From Mollicutes bacterium (GTDB lineage: Bacteria > Bacillota_I > Bacilli_A > Izemoplasmatales > Izemoplasmataceae), in assembly GCA_003552275.1 (NCBI GenBank), contig PUKL01000041.1:1-12707 (forward strand): a stretch of DNA of 12,707 nucleotides. Reading direction: 5' to 3'. Positions 1 through 7,144 of this stretch are shown here, piece after piece. The notes beneath the pieces were generated by a model. The model worked only from the letters and a program-made list of their open reading frames with translations, did not search any database and was not told the DNA's origin. Positions within the stretch are counted from its first letter, which is position 1; every line of letters starts with the position of its first letter. Both the position numbers and the translations under genes were made by a program.

Positions 1-2
1 TC

Positions 3-371
3 GGCAAAAGGGACTTTCCGCCAGCGAGGAACGCGTTCCTCGAATTCGGCCTAGAACGCGTCGAACGCGGACAGATTGTCGATAAGACCTCTTTTGTCTC
101 CACCATGTTCTGGCGGGTTTTGGGCTTTTTCATCGGACTTGTCCTTCCCATGGTCGGCATGGGGCTCTACGTCCTTTGGCGGGACGACCGGCCGAAGGAC
201 GCAAAATACCCGGGCATCGGAACCGCGATCACCCTCATCGTCGTTGTCTATTTCGCCCTTTTCATCATCATCGAATACATCCTCTTCCCGACTCCCTTCA
301 TAAGAAGGTTCCCGATCAAGATCTTTCCCGAGTCCACAGGGGATTTCATCATTCCCTTCCCGATACCTTGA
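3..371 (+). CDS. Small membrane protein, 3' part (5' end outside window)
   Basis: The frame is open from base 3 to the TGA at 369-371, giving 122 visible residues. The first ATG (base 105) has no ribosome binding site, and the codons before it read as normal protein, so the gene most likely begins upstream of the window. A soluble N-terminal stretch (residues 1-35) is followed by two membrane helices at about 37-58 and 74-95, with a short charged segment between them (WRDDRPKDAKYPGIG, 59-73). The same helix-turn-helix layout and motif occur in the minus-strand gene at 835-1143 (WRDERKTYAKYPLIG), so the two are paralogues. I know this W-(R/K)-D-(D/E)-R...AK...IG hairpin from many short Bacillota membrane proteins of unknown function. 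The tail is rich in Pro and Phe. A bidirectional terminator follows 12 bases after the stop. Function unknown. Confidence 0.7.
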   Translation, partial: GKRDFPPARNAFLEFGLERVERGQIVDKTSFVSTMFWRVLGFFIGLVLPMVGMGLYVLWRDDRPKDAKYPGIGTAITLIVVVYFALFIIIEYILFPTPFIRRFPIKIFPESTGDFIIPFPIP

Positions 372-382
372 GTCTCATCCGA

Positions 383-408
383 AAAACTCCGCCGAACGGC
401 GGAGTTTT
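383..408. terminator. Bidirectional intrinsic terminator
   Basis: An 11-bp perfect stem (383-393 with 398-408) encloses a GAAC tetraloop. Its outer pairs are A/T runs, so a U-run follows the GC-rich stem on both strands. It lies between two convergent genes (stops at 371 and 417) and can end both transcripts. Confidence 0.85.
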
Positions 409-416
409 CTTCGTTT

Positions 417-743
417 TCAGAGGATTCTTTCGAATAGATAGACCGCGAGGAGCACAAGGCCGAGAAAAGTGAAGGTGGTCGAAAAAAAGAAAAGGAACAG
501 GTCGTCTTTCATGATCTCGGTGAGGCGCCGGCGGCCTTTCTTGCTTTTGACGACGAGGGTGTAGGGGATGACGAAGAGTGTCATGATGACGGCGGCGATG
601 ATGCCGCCTTCAAGATAATGGCCGAGCAGGAAACGGTCGATCATATAGAGCAACACGAAGATGAACATGTTGACACTGACGGTCATCATGAGCACGAACA
701 TGAACGAGCGGTCGGTGAAACGTTCCTTGATGCTTCTTCTCAC
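417..743 (-). CDS. Small three-helix membrane protein, unknown function
   Basis: This gene encodes 108 residues. The GTG at 743 is the likely start: a GGGAGG ribosome binding site at 752-757 lies 8 bases before it, whereas the alternative GTG at 752 overlaps that site and cannot use it. A basic N-terminus (RRSIKERF) is followed by hydrophobic segments at about 14-36, 46-67 and 82-104, with a Lys/Arg-rich loop at 67-73 (KSKKGRRR) between the second and third. By the positive-inside rule the N-terminus and this loop cannot both be cytoplasmic unless the second segment is re-entrant or the topology is odd. There is no cysteine, signal peptidase site or recognised family motif. It lies downstream of the gene at 835-1143 on the same strand, 91 bases away. 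No function is proposed. Confidence 0.65.
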   Translation of the reverse strand: MRRSIKERFTDRSFMFVLMMTVSVNMFIFVLLYMIDRFLLGHYLEGGIIAAVIMTLFVIPYTLVVKSKKGRRRLTEIMKDDLFLFFFSTTFTFLGLVLLAVYLFERIL

Positions 744-751
744 GCCGGACA

Positions 752-757
752 CCTCCC
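752..757 (-). promoter_or_regulatory. Ribosome binding site that fixes the start of the 417-743 gene
   Basis: GGGAGG on the minus strand runs straight into a GTG at 752, which therefore cannot be its start codon. The next in-frame GTG (743) lies 8 bases away, the normal distance. Confidence 0.6.
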
Positions 758-770
758 AGACGAGCCGGCT

Positions 771-786
771 TTGTCACGGATTGTCA
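771..786. repeat. TTGTCA direct repeat with 10-bp period
   Basis: TTGTCA at 771-776 recurs at 781-786, exactly one helical turn away, just upstream of the minus-strand gene that starts at 743. On the minus strand this reads TGACAA-N4-TGACAA. The same TGACA half-site makes up the palindromes at 10721-10733 and 10877-10889. Chance occurrence is possible. Confidence 0.3.
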
Positions 787-834
787 TGTGCAAAAGAGAT
801 GTGGATAAACGAAAGACAATCGGTCTCTCAATAA

Positions 835-1143
835 TCAAAAAAGCTCCCTCAACAACGCCACGATCATCTGGATGGCGGCGACGATGTAGGTCGAGAAGCC
901 GATGAGCATCCCGATGAGCGGATATTTGGCATAGGTCTTCCGTTCATCGCGCCAGATGACAAAAAGCGGTATCCCGATAAAGGGGATGAAAATCGATATG
1001 ATGAGGCTGCCGCTCTTTTTGAACCACTCTATGAACGGGTTCGGTTCGATGGGATTCTTCTCGAGTTCCGTCGCCCGGTTGTGGATGTCCACGAAGACAC
1101 CGGTACGGTCGTCTTTCTTCTCCACACGCTCACCAACTTTCAT
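835..1143 (-). CDS. Small two-helix membrane protein, paralogue of the gene at 3-371
   Basis: From the ATG at 1143 this encodes 102 residues. I prefer that start because GGAAG (1152-1156) lies 8 bases upstream. The longer reading from the GTG at 1185 has no ribosome binding site and overlaps a probable -10 element. A hydrophilic N-terminal region (1-44) precedes hydrophobic segments at about 45-63 and 76-98. The connecting loop WRDERKTYAKYPLIG (64-78) is nearly the same as that of the protein at 3-371, so the two descend from a common gene although they lie on opposite strands. It is downstream of the cysteine desulfidase gene, 82 bases away, and may be co-transcribed with it or use its own promoter. 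Function unknown. Confidence 0.65.
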   Translation of the reverse strand: MKVGERVEKKDDRTGVFVDIHNRATELEKNPIEPNPFIEWFKKSGSLIISIFIPFIGIPLFVIWRDERKTYAKYPLIGMLIGFSTYIVAAIQMIVALLRELF

Positions 1144-1175
1144 TCCGGCTTCTTCCGATTTCTTTCCATGGAGAC

Positions 1176-1183
1176 ATTTTAAC
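1176..1183 (-). promoter_or_regulatory. Possible extended -10 promoter element
   Basis: On the minus strand TG-T-TAAAAT matches the extended -10 pattern TGnTATAAT at all but one base. No good -35 box is seen, which is acceptable for extended -10 promoters. A transcript would begin near 1169 and reach the ATG at 1143. An inverted repeat, AACACA-N5-TGTGTT (1181-1197), overlaps it and could be an operator. Confidence 0.35.
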
Positions 1184-1225
1184 ACAAATCATGTGTTCAT
1201 GCCATGAAAACCACGTCTTCGATGA

Positions 1226-2533
1226 TCAGGTCCTCTTCCGGCGGTCCTTTTCGGTCATGATATCGACGATGGCCCGGTTCGTTTCCCGCATGCCTTCTCT
1301 GGCAAGGCGGGCGACATTGTCCAGCGTGTTCTCGATTCCCTTGGCGATGATGCCTTCACCGTCTTTGAACTCGACGCCGCCGCGATACATGTCATAGCCG
1401 AGCATTCCCGCATCGACGGCCATGGCGATTTTCGCCGCGCAGGAGGGTTTCGCCCCGTCACACACCATACCGCTGATGACGGCGAGCGCGTTGGCGATTG
1501 TATGCACGACGGCATCATAGGACTCACCATGGAGGTAAGCGATGCCGGCCGCCGCCGCCGTGCCGGCGAACACGGCGCCGCAATAGGCCGACAGACACCC
1601 GACATTGGCCTTTTGATGGATGCAGAGCAGATTCGCGAGCACGAGGGCCCGATGGAGTTTCTCTTCGGAGACATCGAGTTCTTTCGCATACTCGATGATG
1701 GGAAGCGAGGCGGTGATGCCCTGGTTCCCGCTTCCGCTCACGATGACGGCCGGCAGTTCGGCCCCGCTCATGCGGGCATCGGATGCCGCCGCGGCCCGGG
1801 CCGCGGCCCGGTTTTTGACATCGTCGCCCCGCGAAACAAGAAGGACGGAACCGATGTTGGCGCCATAATCCCCCACGAATCCTTCTTCGGCCAGCCGGGT
1901 GTTGTGTCGGATCTGCCGGTCGAGGAGGTCCTTTATCTCATCCAGATCGACGGAATCGGCAAAAGCGAGGATGCTCGCGACCGTCATCTTCACCTCCGTC
2001 ACTCGATCGGCCTCCTCATCACAATCGGGAGCGGTGCGATGGTCCTTGGTGAAGAGGATGTCACCGTTTCTTTCCAGACGGACGATGTTCGTGTGGTTGT
2101 CGGTGATGCGGACAACCGCCTCGTCTTGTCCTTTCTCCGCGGTGAGGCGGAGATCGAAGACCCTGCCGGTCATGAAAGGTTTCACAATGATCTCGGTCTC
2201 GGCCAGACAGGTCAGAATCCTCGGTTTTTGCGAGTCGTCGAGGTTGGCGAGCACTTCGAGGCCGCGAGAAGCATCGCCACGGACGATGCCCGCGGCGGCT
2301 GCAGCCTTCAGACCGCGAAGCCCTCCCGTGTTCGGGACGATGACGCTCTGTACGTTCTTGATGATGCTTTCGCTCGGCTCGATGACGATCCTTTCGGGTG
2401 GGCCGCCGAGGATGTCCCTCGCCTTCGCCGTTGCGAGCGCAATCGCGGCCGGTTCGGTGCAGCCCATAGCGACAACGAGCTCATCTCTCAAGGTTTGCAA
2501 GTGTTTTTGATACTCTCTATCTTCCTTTTTCAT
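1226..2533 (-). CDS. cyuA: L-cysteine desulfidase, CyuA/YhaM (UPF0597) family
   Basis: The 435-residue protein has the usual family length. CyuA enzymes are cytosolic and use an oxygen-sensitive [4Fe-4S] cluster to split L-cysteine into pyruvate, ammonia and hydrogen sulfide. The sequence shows the N-terminal signature MGCTEPAAIALA with Cys25, the segment TDNHTNI (144-150), SGSGNQGI (266-273), and the C-terminal cysteines Cys318 (AYCGA), Cys358 (MVCDG) and Cys365 (KPSCA). The 40 and 7 residue spacings between these three fit the Cys282/322/329 pattern I recall for the archaeal enzyme, so the cluster ligands appear intact. The C-terminal half is related to the serine dehydratase alpha chain, and activity on serine cannot be excluded. 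The start at ATG 2533 has AAAGGAG 6 bases upstream. It follows the opp operon on the same strand, separated by a terminator-like hairpin. Confidence 0.93.
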   Translation of the reverse strand: MKKEDREYQKHLQTLRDELVVAMGCTEPAAIALATAKARDILGGPPERIVIEPSESIIKNVQSVIVPNTGGLRGLKAAAAAGIVRGDASRGLEVLANLDDSQKPRILTCLAETEIIVKPFMTGRVFDLRLTAEKGQDEAVVRITDNHTNIVRLERNGDILFTKDHRTAPDCDEEADRVTEVKMTVASILAFADSVDLDEIKDLLDRQIRHNTRLAEEGFVGDYGANIGSVLLVSRGDDVKNRAAARAAAASDARMSGAELPAVIVSGSGNQGITASLPIIEYAKELDVSEEKLHRALVLANLLCIHQKANVGCLSAYCGAVFAGTAAAAGIAYLHGESYDAVVHTIANALAVISGMVCDGAKPSCAAKIAMAVDAGMLGYDMYRGGVEFKDGEGIIAKGIENTLDNVARLAREGMRETNRAIVDIMTEKDRRKRT

Positions 2534-2560
2534 ATGGTGCTCCTTTCTCGCACAAAAGAG

Positions 2561-2584
2561 GTCGGACGGCCTGCGCCGCCCGAC
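2561..2584 (-). terminator. Terminator-like hairpin between the opp operon and cyuA
   Basis: A 10-bp stem with one G-U pair (2575-2584 with 2561-2570) and a 4-base loop is followed on the minus strand by CTCTTTTGTG. Only 27 bases then remain before the cyuA ATG, too few for a separate promoter. It may end most opp transcripts and let some reach cyuA, or it may sit in a cyuA leader. Confidence 0.6.
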
Positions 2585-2602
2585 ATATCTATGGTTTTTT
2601 CG

Positions 2603-3004
2603 TCATTCACTCTGCAGAGTGCGGACCATCTTCACCGCGTTCAACGGGGCGACGACAAGGCAGATGGCGGCGAGCGTGTAGGCCCCGACAGCGATGAGAT
2701 TCTCTTCGAAGCCCGCATCGAACACCCTCCCGATGAGCTTGAAGGCGAGCAAGGGGAGATAGAGCGCCAGCAAGCCATAGACGATCCGGAAATGGAAGGT
2801 GACGCTCTTCTTTTCTTCCAGAAGGCGTTTGCGGCTCATGATGAAGAGGGCGATGCCGACATGCATCAAGACGAGAAACGGCAAAAACATCCACATCGGC
2901 GACACTTGCAGCAACGTGACAAACAAGAACGCCATGAACTGACCGAAGACGAAAAGCACGACGCTGCGCCGATTTTTGGCATCAAGCGTCCGTCTTGCTT
3001 TCAA
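2603..3004 (-). CDS. Four-helix membrane protein of the opp operon, unknown function
   Basis: This gene encodes 133 residues. The start is a TTG at 3004, with a perfect GGAGG (3011-3015) 6 bases upstream. It lies inside the last codons of oppF, so the two genes overlap by 23 bases and are probably translationally coupled. A basic N-terminus (MKARRTLDAKNRRS) is followed by hydrophobic segments at about 14-33, 36-57, 71-92 and 101-124. The loop SRKRLLEEKK (57-66) between helices 2 and 3 is strongly basic and should face the cytoplasm, in line with an N-in, C-in topology. I see no conserved catalytic residues or known family signature. Tight coupling to the ATPase gene suggests a role with the importer, such as an accessory or stabilising subunit, but this rests on position only. 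Confidence 0.75.
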   Translation of the reverse strand: MKARRTLDAKNRRSVVLFVFGQFMAFLFVTLLQVSPMWMFLPFLVLMHVGIALFIMSRKRLLEEKKSVTFHFRIVYGLLALYLPLLAFKLIGRVFDAGFEENLIAVGAYTLAAICLVVAPLNAVKMVRTLQSE

Positions 3005-4091
3005 CGCTCTCCTCCGTCTTTAAAGGATGTGACTTGTCTTTCCGTTCCGCCTCTTCCGTCTTCACCGGGCGGTCATACCCTTCGGGAAGGTCCGTATCGG
3101 GAAAACCGTTCACGTGATGGCAGGCCACATAATGGTCACGCTCGATCTCGACCTCGGGTACGGGGACGTTCTTGCAGCCTTCCATGGCATGGGGACAACG
3201 TTGCCAGAACCGACACCCTTGCGGGGGGTCGATCGGGCTCGGGATGTCCCCTTCCAAGATGATCTCTTCTTTCTCCTTGTCGACATCGGTGTCGAGCACG
3301 GCCGTGAGAAGCGCCAAGGTATAGGGATGGCGCGGGTTGTCGAATATGGCCTTCGCGGAGCCGCCTTCCATCACCTTGCCGAGATACATCACGACCATGC
3401 GGTCGCAGATGTTCTTGACGACGGCGAGGTTGTGAGAGATGAAGACATAGGTGAGACCGAGTTTTTCCTGGATCTCCGTCAAGAGATTCAGGATTTGCGC
3501 ATGGACGCTCACATCGAGTGCGCTCACGGGCTCGTCACAGACCAAGAAATCGGGATTGAGGATGATGGAGCGGGCGATGGCGATCCTTTGTTGCTGGCCG
3601 CCGGAGAAATCGGAAGGATGGCGGTCGATATCGTCTTTCGAAAGACCGACGAGTTCGAGGAGTTCCACGACGCGCGCCTTCATCTCTTCTTCTGTCGCAT
3701 CACCCCGGATGAGGAGGGGTTCGCTGATGATGTCATGGACATTGAATCGGGGGTTCAACGAGGAAAAAGGGTCCTGGAAGATCATCTGCATGTCGCGACG
3801 GGTCTTTTTGAACGATTTGCGGTCGAGTTCGAAGAGGTTCTTCCCCTTGAAAGTCACCCGGCCCGCCGTGGGCTTCACCATGCCGATCATCGTGTTCGCC
3901 AGCGTGCTCTTGCCGCAACCCGATTCACCGACCACGCCGAAGGTCTGGCCCTTTTCGATCCGGAGGCTCACATCACTCACGGCACTGATCTTCTGTCTTT
4001 TGAGGAAGGCCGTGAAACCCTTGACGGGAAAGTCGACCGACACATTCTCCATCTCGAGGATGTAGTCGCTACCGCTTGTTTTTTCATTCAT
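2982..4091 (-). CDS. oppF: Oligopeptide/dipeptide ABC importer, ATP-binding protein OppF/DppF type
   Basis: The 369-residue cytoplasmic ATPase is one of the two nucleotide-binding subunits that power peptide uptake. Visible motifs are Walker A GESGCGKST (55-63), Q-loop Gln106 (IFQDPFSSLNP), ABC signature FSGGQQQR (162-169), Walker B FLVCDEP (182-188) with catalytic Glu187, D-loop SALD (190-193) and the switch His220. The C-terminal OPP/DPP domain carries Cys293, Cys299, Cys306 and Cys324 in the CX5CX6C...C arrangement that is linked to a [4Fe-4S] cluster in this family. The ATG at 4091 overlaps the oppD stop codon (ATGA) and AAGGAGG lies 10 bases upstream. After residue 330 there is a hydrophilic tail of about 40 residues with two KTEE segments, longer than usual. 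Co-linear with oppABCD. The peptide specificity cannot be read from this subunit. Confidence 0.95.
   Translation of the reverse strand: MNEKTSGSDYILEMENVSVDFPVKGFTAFLKRQKISAVSDVSLRIEKGQTFGVVGESGCGKSTLANTMIGMVKPTAGRVTFKGKNLFELDRKSFKKTRRDMQMIFQDPFSSLNPRFNVHDIISEPLLIRGDATEEEMKARVVELLELVGLSKDDIDRHPSDFSGGQQQRIAIARSIILNPDFLVCDEPVSALDVSVHAQILNLLTEIQEKLGLTYVFISHNLAVVKNICDRMVVMYLGKVMEGGSAKAIFDNPRHPYTLALLTAVLDTDVDKEKEEIILEGDIPSPIDPPQGCRFWQRCPHAMEGCKNVPVPEVEIERDHYVACHHVNGFPDTDLPEGYDRPVKTEEAERKDKSHPLKTEESVESKTDA
3011..3015 (-). promoter_or_regulatory. Ribosome binding site supporting the TTG start at 3004
   Basis: GGAGG lies within the 3' end of oppF, 6 bases before the TTG. No ATG or GTG with a comparable site is nearby, so the rare TTG start and the 23-base overlap are credible. 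Confidence 0.65.
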
Positions 4092-5101
4092 GCTGTCTTC
4101 GCCTCCTTGGCATCATGCTTCAAAGGGTGGAAACACCGGACAAGGCGGTCTTCGCCGCGTTTTTCCAACGGCGGCATGGATTGCCGGCATTCTTCCGTCG
4201 CGTAGGGGCAACGAGGATGGAAATAGCATCCCGACGGCTTTTTCATGGGATGGGGGACGCTTCCCGGAATCTGGACGAACTGCTTGCCTTCATCCGAGAG
4301 TTTCGGCACGGATTTCAAAAGCCCCTCCGAATAGGGGTGATAGGGTGTACGGAACAGTTCCTTCATCGGCGCCTTCTCGACGATCTTGCCCGAATACATG
4401 ACATAGACCGTCTCGGCGATATTGGAGACGACGGAAAGGTCGTGCGTGATGAGAAGGAGACTCACACCATGCGTCCTCTGCATGTCGCGGAGCACATCGA
4501 GGACTTGGGCCTGGATGGTCACATCGAGCGCCGTGGTGGGCTCGTCGGCGATGATGAGTTTCGGCATGCAGGCGAAGGCCATGGCGAGAAGCACACGTTG
4601 CCGCATGCCGCCCGAGAGTTCGTGCGGGAAATTCCTGGCCCGCGATTTCGGCTCGGGAACGCCGACGAGTTCGAGGGCGCGGATGGTGTGTTTGCGTGCT
4701 TCTTTCTTGTCCATCCCCTGATGGCGCATATACATCTCGTCGATCTGACGGCCACAGGTCATGACGGGGTTCAACGAAGTCATCGCGTCTTGGAAGATCA
4801 TCGACATGTGCCGACCGCGGATGTCTTGCATCTTTTTTTCGGAATAATCCTTGAGACTTTCGCCGTCGAGGGTGATATCGTCGACACGCATCAAGGCAGG
4901 GGGCGTATCCAAGAGCTTCATCAGTGATTTCGACGTCACGCTCTTGCCGCAGCCGGACTCGCCGACCAAAGCGACACTCTCGCCCTTTTTGATATCGAGG
5001 TCGACCCCTTCGACGGCGCGGATGACACCGTGCGCCATGGGGAAGACCACTTTGAGGTTGCGTACTGCCAACATATTCTCGTTCGTCTGTTCTCTATTCA
5101 T
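4088..5101 (-). CDS. oppD: Oligopeptide/dipeptide ABC importer, ATP-binding protein OppD/DppD type
   Basis: This is the partner ATPase of OppF. I place the start at the ATG at 5101 (337 residues), because GGAGG at 5107-5111 lies 5 bases before it and the in-frame TTG at 5113 abuts that site. Motifs, numbered from this start: Walker A GESGCGKS (47-54), Q-loop Gln104 (IFQDAMTSLNP), ABC signature LSGGMRQR (162-169), Walker B LIIADEP (182-188), D-loop TALD (190-193) and His220. The C-terminal domain has HPYSEGLL and the motif GCYFHPRCPYATEEC, with Cys292, 298, 305 and 323 as candidate iron-sulfur ligands. It begins 12 bases after the oppC stop, and its stop overlaps the oppF start in ATGA, which indicates coupled translation of the two ATPases in equal amounts. 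Both ATPase sites look intact. Confidence 0.95.
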   Translation of the reverse strand: MNREQTNENMLAVRNLKVVFPMAHGVIRAVEGVDLDIKKGESVALVGESGCGKSVTSKSLMKLLDTPPALMRVDDITLDGESLKDYSEKKMQDIRGRHMSMIFQDAMTSLNPVMTCGRQIDEMYMRHQGMDKKEARKHTIRALELVGVPEPKSRARNFPHELSGGMRQRVLLAMAFACMPKLIIADEPTTALDVTIQAQVLDVLRDMQRTHGVSLLLITHDLSVVSNIAETVYVMYSGKIVEKAPMKELFRTPYHPYSEGLLKSVPKLSDEGKQFVQIPGSVPHPMKKPSGCYFHPRCPYATEECRQSMPPLEKRGEDRLVRCFHPLKHDAKEAKTA

Positions 5102-5106
5102 GAGGT

Positions 5107-5111
5107 CCTCC
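5107..5111 (-). promoter_or_regulatory. Ribosome binding site deciding the oppD start
   Basis: On the minus strand GGAGG sits between the TTG at 5113 and the ATG at 5101. It can serve only the ATG (5-base gap), so the longer protein start is unlikely. Confidence 0.65.
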
Positions 5112-5113
5112 AA

Positions 5114-6139
5114 TCAAGCCTTCGCCGCTGAGCGTTCGGATGTGGTCGGCTGTTCTGTCTCTTCCATCGAGTCGAACACCTCGTTGATGTAATCTCCGCT
5201 CAACGTCTTGAAGATTTTGTGGATACCGGTGGATTGTTTCATCCGGGGGTTCAAGACCTCTTCCATGACGATGCCGATGCGCATGAAGGAGAACACCGCG
5301 AGAAAGATGCCGATACCGGGGGCGATGATCCACCACCAGTGACCGAAAAGCAATGCGCCTCCGCCTTGGGCTTCGGCGAGCATCCGACCCCAGCTGATGC
5401 GGGTGGGATCCCCGAGCCCCAAGAAGGAAAGCCCCGCTTCGGCGACCATGATGCCCGCGCTTCCGAGGGCGGTGCTCATGATGAGAAGATGCGAGGTTCC
5501 CGGCAGGATGTGTTTCGTCATGATCCGCCACCGGCTCGCACCCGCGAGCTCGGCGGCTTTCACGTAGTTGCTGTTCTTGATGACGAGGACGAGTGAGCGG
5601 ATGTTCCGGGAGAGTCCGCCCCAGCCCAAAGCCACGAAGATGAAGATGATGATCCAATAATCCCGGCCGAGAACGTTCGTCAACACGATGACGAGCGGCA
5701 GCGAGGGGATGACGAGCAATACATCGACCGTCCGCATGATGAGGTTGTCGGCGAAACCGCCGATATAGCCGGCCATGACACCGAGGATGGCACCGACGAA
5801 GGCGATGCAGACGCCCGCCGTCACACCGACGATGAGCGAGATCCGCGTTCCATAGATCAACATGCTGAAGATGTCCACGCCGGTGTTGATGGTCGTGCCG
5901 AGAGGATGCTGCAGACTCGGGGTGAGTCCCTTCGTCGTCCGGTCGGCGACATCATAGGGGTCATACGGTGCGATCCAGGGAGCGAACACGGCCACGATGA
6001 CCAACAGACTCACCACCGTGAGACCGATCTTCCCCTTCGGATGGGCCCAGATGCGTTTGAAGAAACGTCCGGTGCCGATAGCCCGTTTCTTGAGGAAGGT
6101 GAGCATCCTCTGTTGGATTGGCAATTTTTTGTCTGTCAT
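5114..6139 (-). CDS. oppC: Oligopeptide/dipeptide ABC importer, permease OppC/DppC type
   Basis: The 341-residue inner permease of the importer has a first membrane helix at about 38-57 and the family segment HPLGTT...GVDIFSMLIYGTRISL (78-102). Then comes the transmembrane core with the cytoplasmic EAA coupling loop AAELAGASRWRIMTKHILPG (195-214), which docks on the ATPases. The segment AEAGLSFLGLGDP (233-245) is typical of OppC/DppC. After the usual C-terminal MEEVLNPR there is an extra hydrophilic tail of about 40 residues ending in an Ala/Lys-rich sequence. Its ATG overlaps the oppB stop as ATGA, and an AGGTG ribosome binding site lies 8-9 bases upstream. The order B-C-D-F is standard for these operons. 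The family assignment is secure, but Opp and Dpp cannot be told apart with certainty. Confidence 0.95.
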   Translation of the reverse strand: MTDKKLPIQQRMLTFLKKRAIGTGRFFKRIWAHPKGKIGLTVVSLLVIVAVFAPWIAPYDPYDVADRTTKGLTPSLQHPLGTTINTGVDIFSMLIYGTRISLIVGVTAGVCIAFVGAILGVMAGYIGGFADNLIMRTVDVLLVIPSLPLVIVLTNVLGRDYWIIIFIFVALGWGGLSRNIRSLVLVIKNSNYVKAAELAGASRWRIMTKHILPGTSHLLIMSTALGSAGIMVAEAGLSFLGLGDPTRISWGRMLAEAQGGGALLFGHWWWIIAPGIGIFLAVFSFMRIGIVMEEVLNPRMKQSTGIHKIFKTLSGDYINEVFDSMEETEQPTTSERSAAKA

Positions 6140-7137
6140 CGTTTTTCACCTACCGTCACACGCGGATCCAAGAGGACATAGATGAGGTCCGTGACGAGGA
6201 TCGCGACAATCGTGAATGCCGAAAGCAAGAGCATGATACCCATCATGAGCGGGTAGTCGTTGGTGTTGTTGGCTTCGAGGAAGAGTGTGCCCATGCCGTG
6301 CCAGTTGAAGATCTGTTCGATGACGACCTGGCCGCCGATGAGTCCGCTGATGCTCATACCGAGCGAGGTCACAATCGGCAGCATCGCGTTCCGGAGGGTG
6401 TGCTTGTAGCGGATGGCGTTGGGTTTCAGCCCTTTCGAGCGGGCCGTCAGGATGAAATCCTCTCCGGTCACGGCGATGACGGCGTTCCGCGTCCCTTGCG
6501 CATAGCCGATGATGCTGCCGAAAGCCATGCTGATGACGGGCAGTGCCGCATTGTAGGCCACCATTCTCAGAGAGTCCAGACTCCAGGAGAAGTCGCTCAC
6601 CATGTCCGGATTCGTGTAGGCGGGGAAGAGCTCGGCTTCAAAGCCGAGGAAGAAGCTGAAGACGAGGGCGATGAAGAATGCCGGCAAGGCCACCATGATG
6701 GTCGAAGCGTTCAAGAGCATGGTGTCTTGCCATCGCCCCCTTTTCATGGCGGCGACGACCCCGATGAGGATCCCCACGATGAGCCCGAGCAACAGAGTGC
6801 TCACCGAAAGCACGAGCGTCCAGGGGAGTCGGTCGATGATGAGGTCGGTGACCGCGGGGGAGCCGGAACGGAAAGAGGTCCCCATGTTGCCTTCCAAAAA
6901 GAGGTCGGAGAGATAATTCAAGTATTGTCTGGGGGTCGACACGTCGAACCCGTATTGTTCTCTCGTCAATTCCTTGATGATTTCGTATTCCGCATCACTC
7001 ATATTGCCTTGCGGTGGATAGTAACGTTCGGCGGGATCGTCCACCCCGATGCGCGGGATGAAAAAGTTGAGCGTCAAGACCACGAAGAATATGAAGACGG
7101 AATAGAGTATGCGTTTGACGATATAGCTCTTTTTCAT
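6136..7137 (-). CDS. oppB: Oligopeptide/dipeptide ABC importer, permease OppB/DppB type
   Basis: This 333-residue permease pairs with OppC to form the transmembrane channel. The N-terminal helix (about 9-28) with a basic start is followed by an extracytoplasmic segment (30-100) and the family motif DLFLEGNMGTSF (78-89). Next come five further helices and the EAA loop TARSKGLKPNAIRYKHTLRN (231-250). The segments GGQVVIEQIFNWHGMG (268-283) and the C-terminal LLDPRV (322-327) are strongly diagnostic. The ATG at 7137 lies 7 bases after the oppA stop, with GGGGAG 11 bases upstream, a rather wide gap that could lower its translation compared with oppA. It is slightly longer than typical (about 305-320) because of the loop at 31-70. 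No defect is seen. Confidence 0.95.
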   Translation of the reverse strand: MKKSYIVKRILYSVFIFFVVLTLNFFIPRIGVDDPAERYYPPQGNMSDAEYEIIKELTREQYGFDVSTPRQYLNYLSDLFLEGNMGTSFRSGSPAVTDLIIDRLPWTLVLSVSTLLLGLIVGILIGVVAAMKRGRWQDTMLLNASTIMVALPAFFIALVFSFFLGFEAELFPAYTNPDMVSDFSWSLDSLRMVAYNAALPVISMAFGSIIGYAQGTRNAVIAVTGEDFILTARSKGLKPNAIRYKHTLRNAMLPIVTSLGMSISGLIGGQVVIEQIFNWHGMGTLFLEANNTNDYPLMMGIMLLLSAFTIVAILVTDLIYVLLDPRVTVGEKR

Positions 7138-7144
7138 TTTCGCT

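Noticed and set aside
2608..2621. 14-bp perfect palindrome CACTCTGCAGAGTG near the end of the membrane protein gene
   Set aside because: It encodes the last residues of the protein, and a 14-bp palindrome is expected nearly once by chance in a window this long. No partner site was found.
1502..3262. Plus-strand open frame of 586 codons antisense to cyuA and the membrane protein gene
   Set aside because: It lies entirely opposite well-identified genes, crosses their boundaries, has no ribosome binding site and gives an Asp/His/Arg-rich protein without family motifs. GC-rich codon use on the real strand keeps the antisense frame open.
3114..4927. Long plus-strand open frames (363 and 283 codons) opposite oppF and oppD
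   Set aside because: They mirror the ATPase genes, which carry all ABC motifs intact. The antisense translations are His/Asp/Arg-rich with no recognisable domain.
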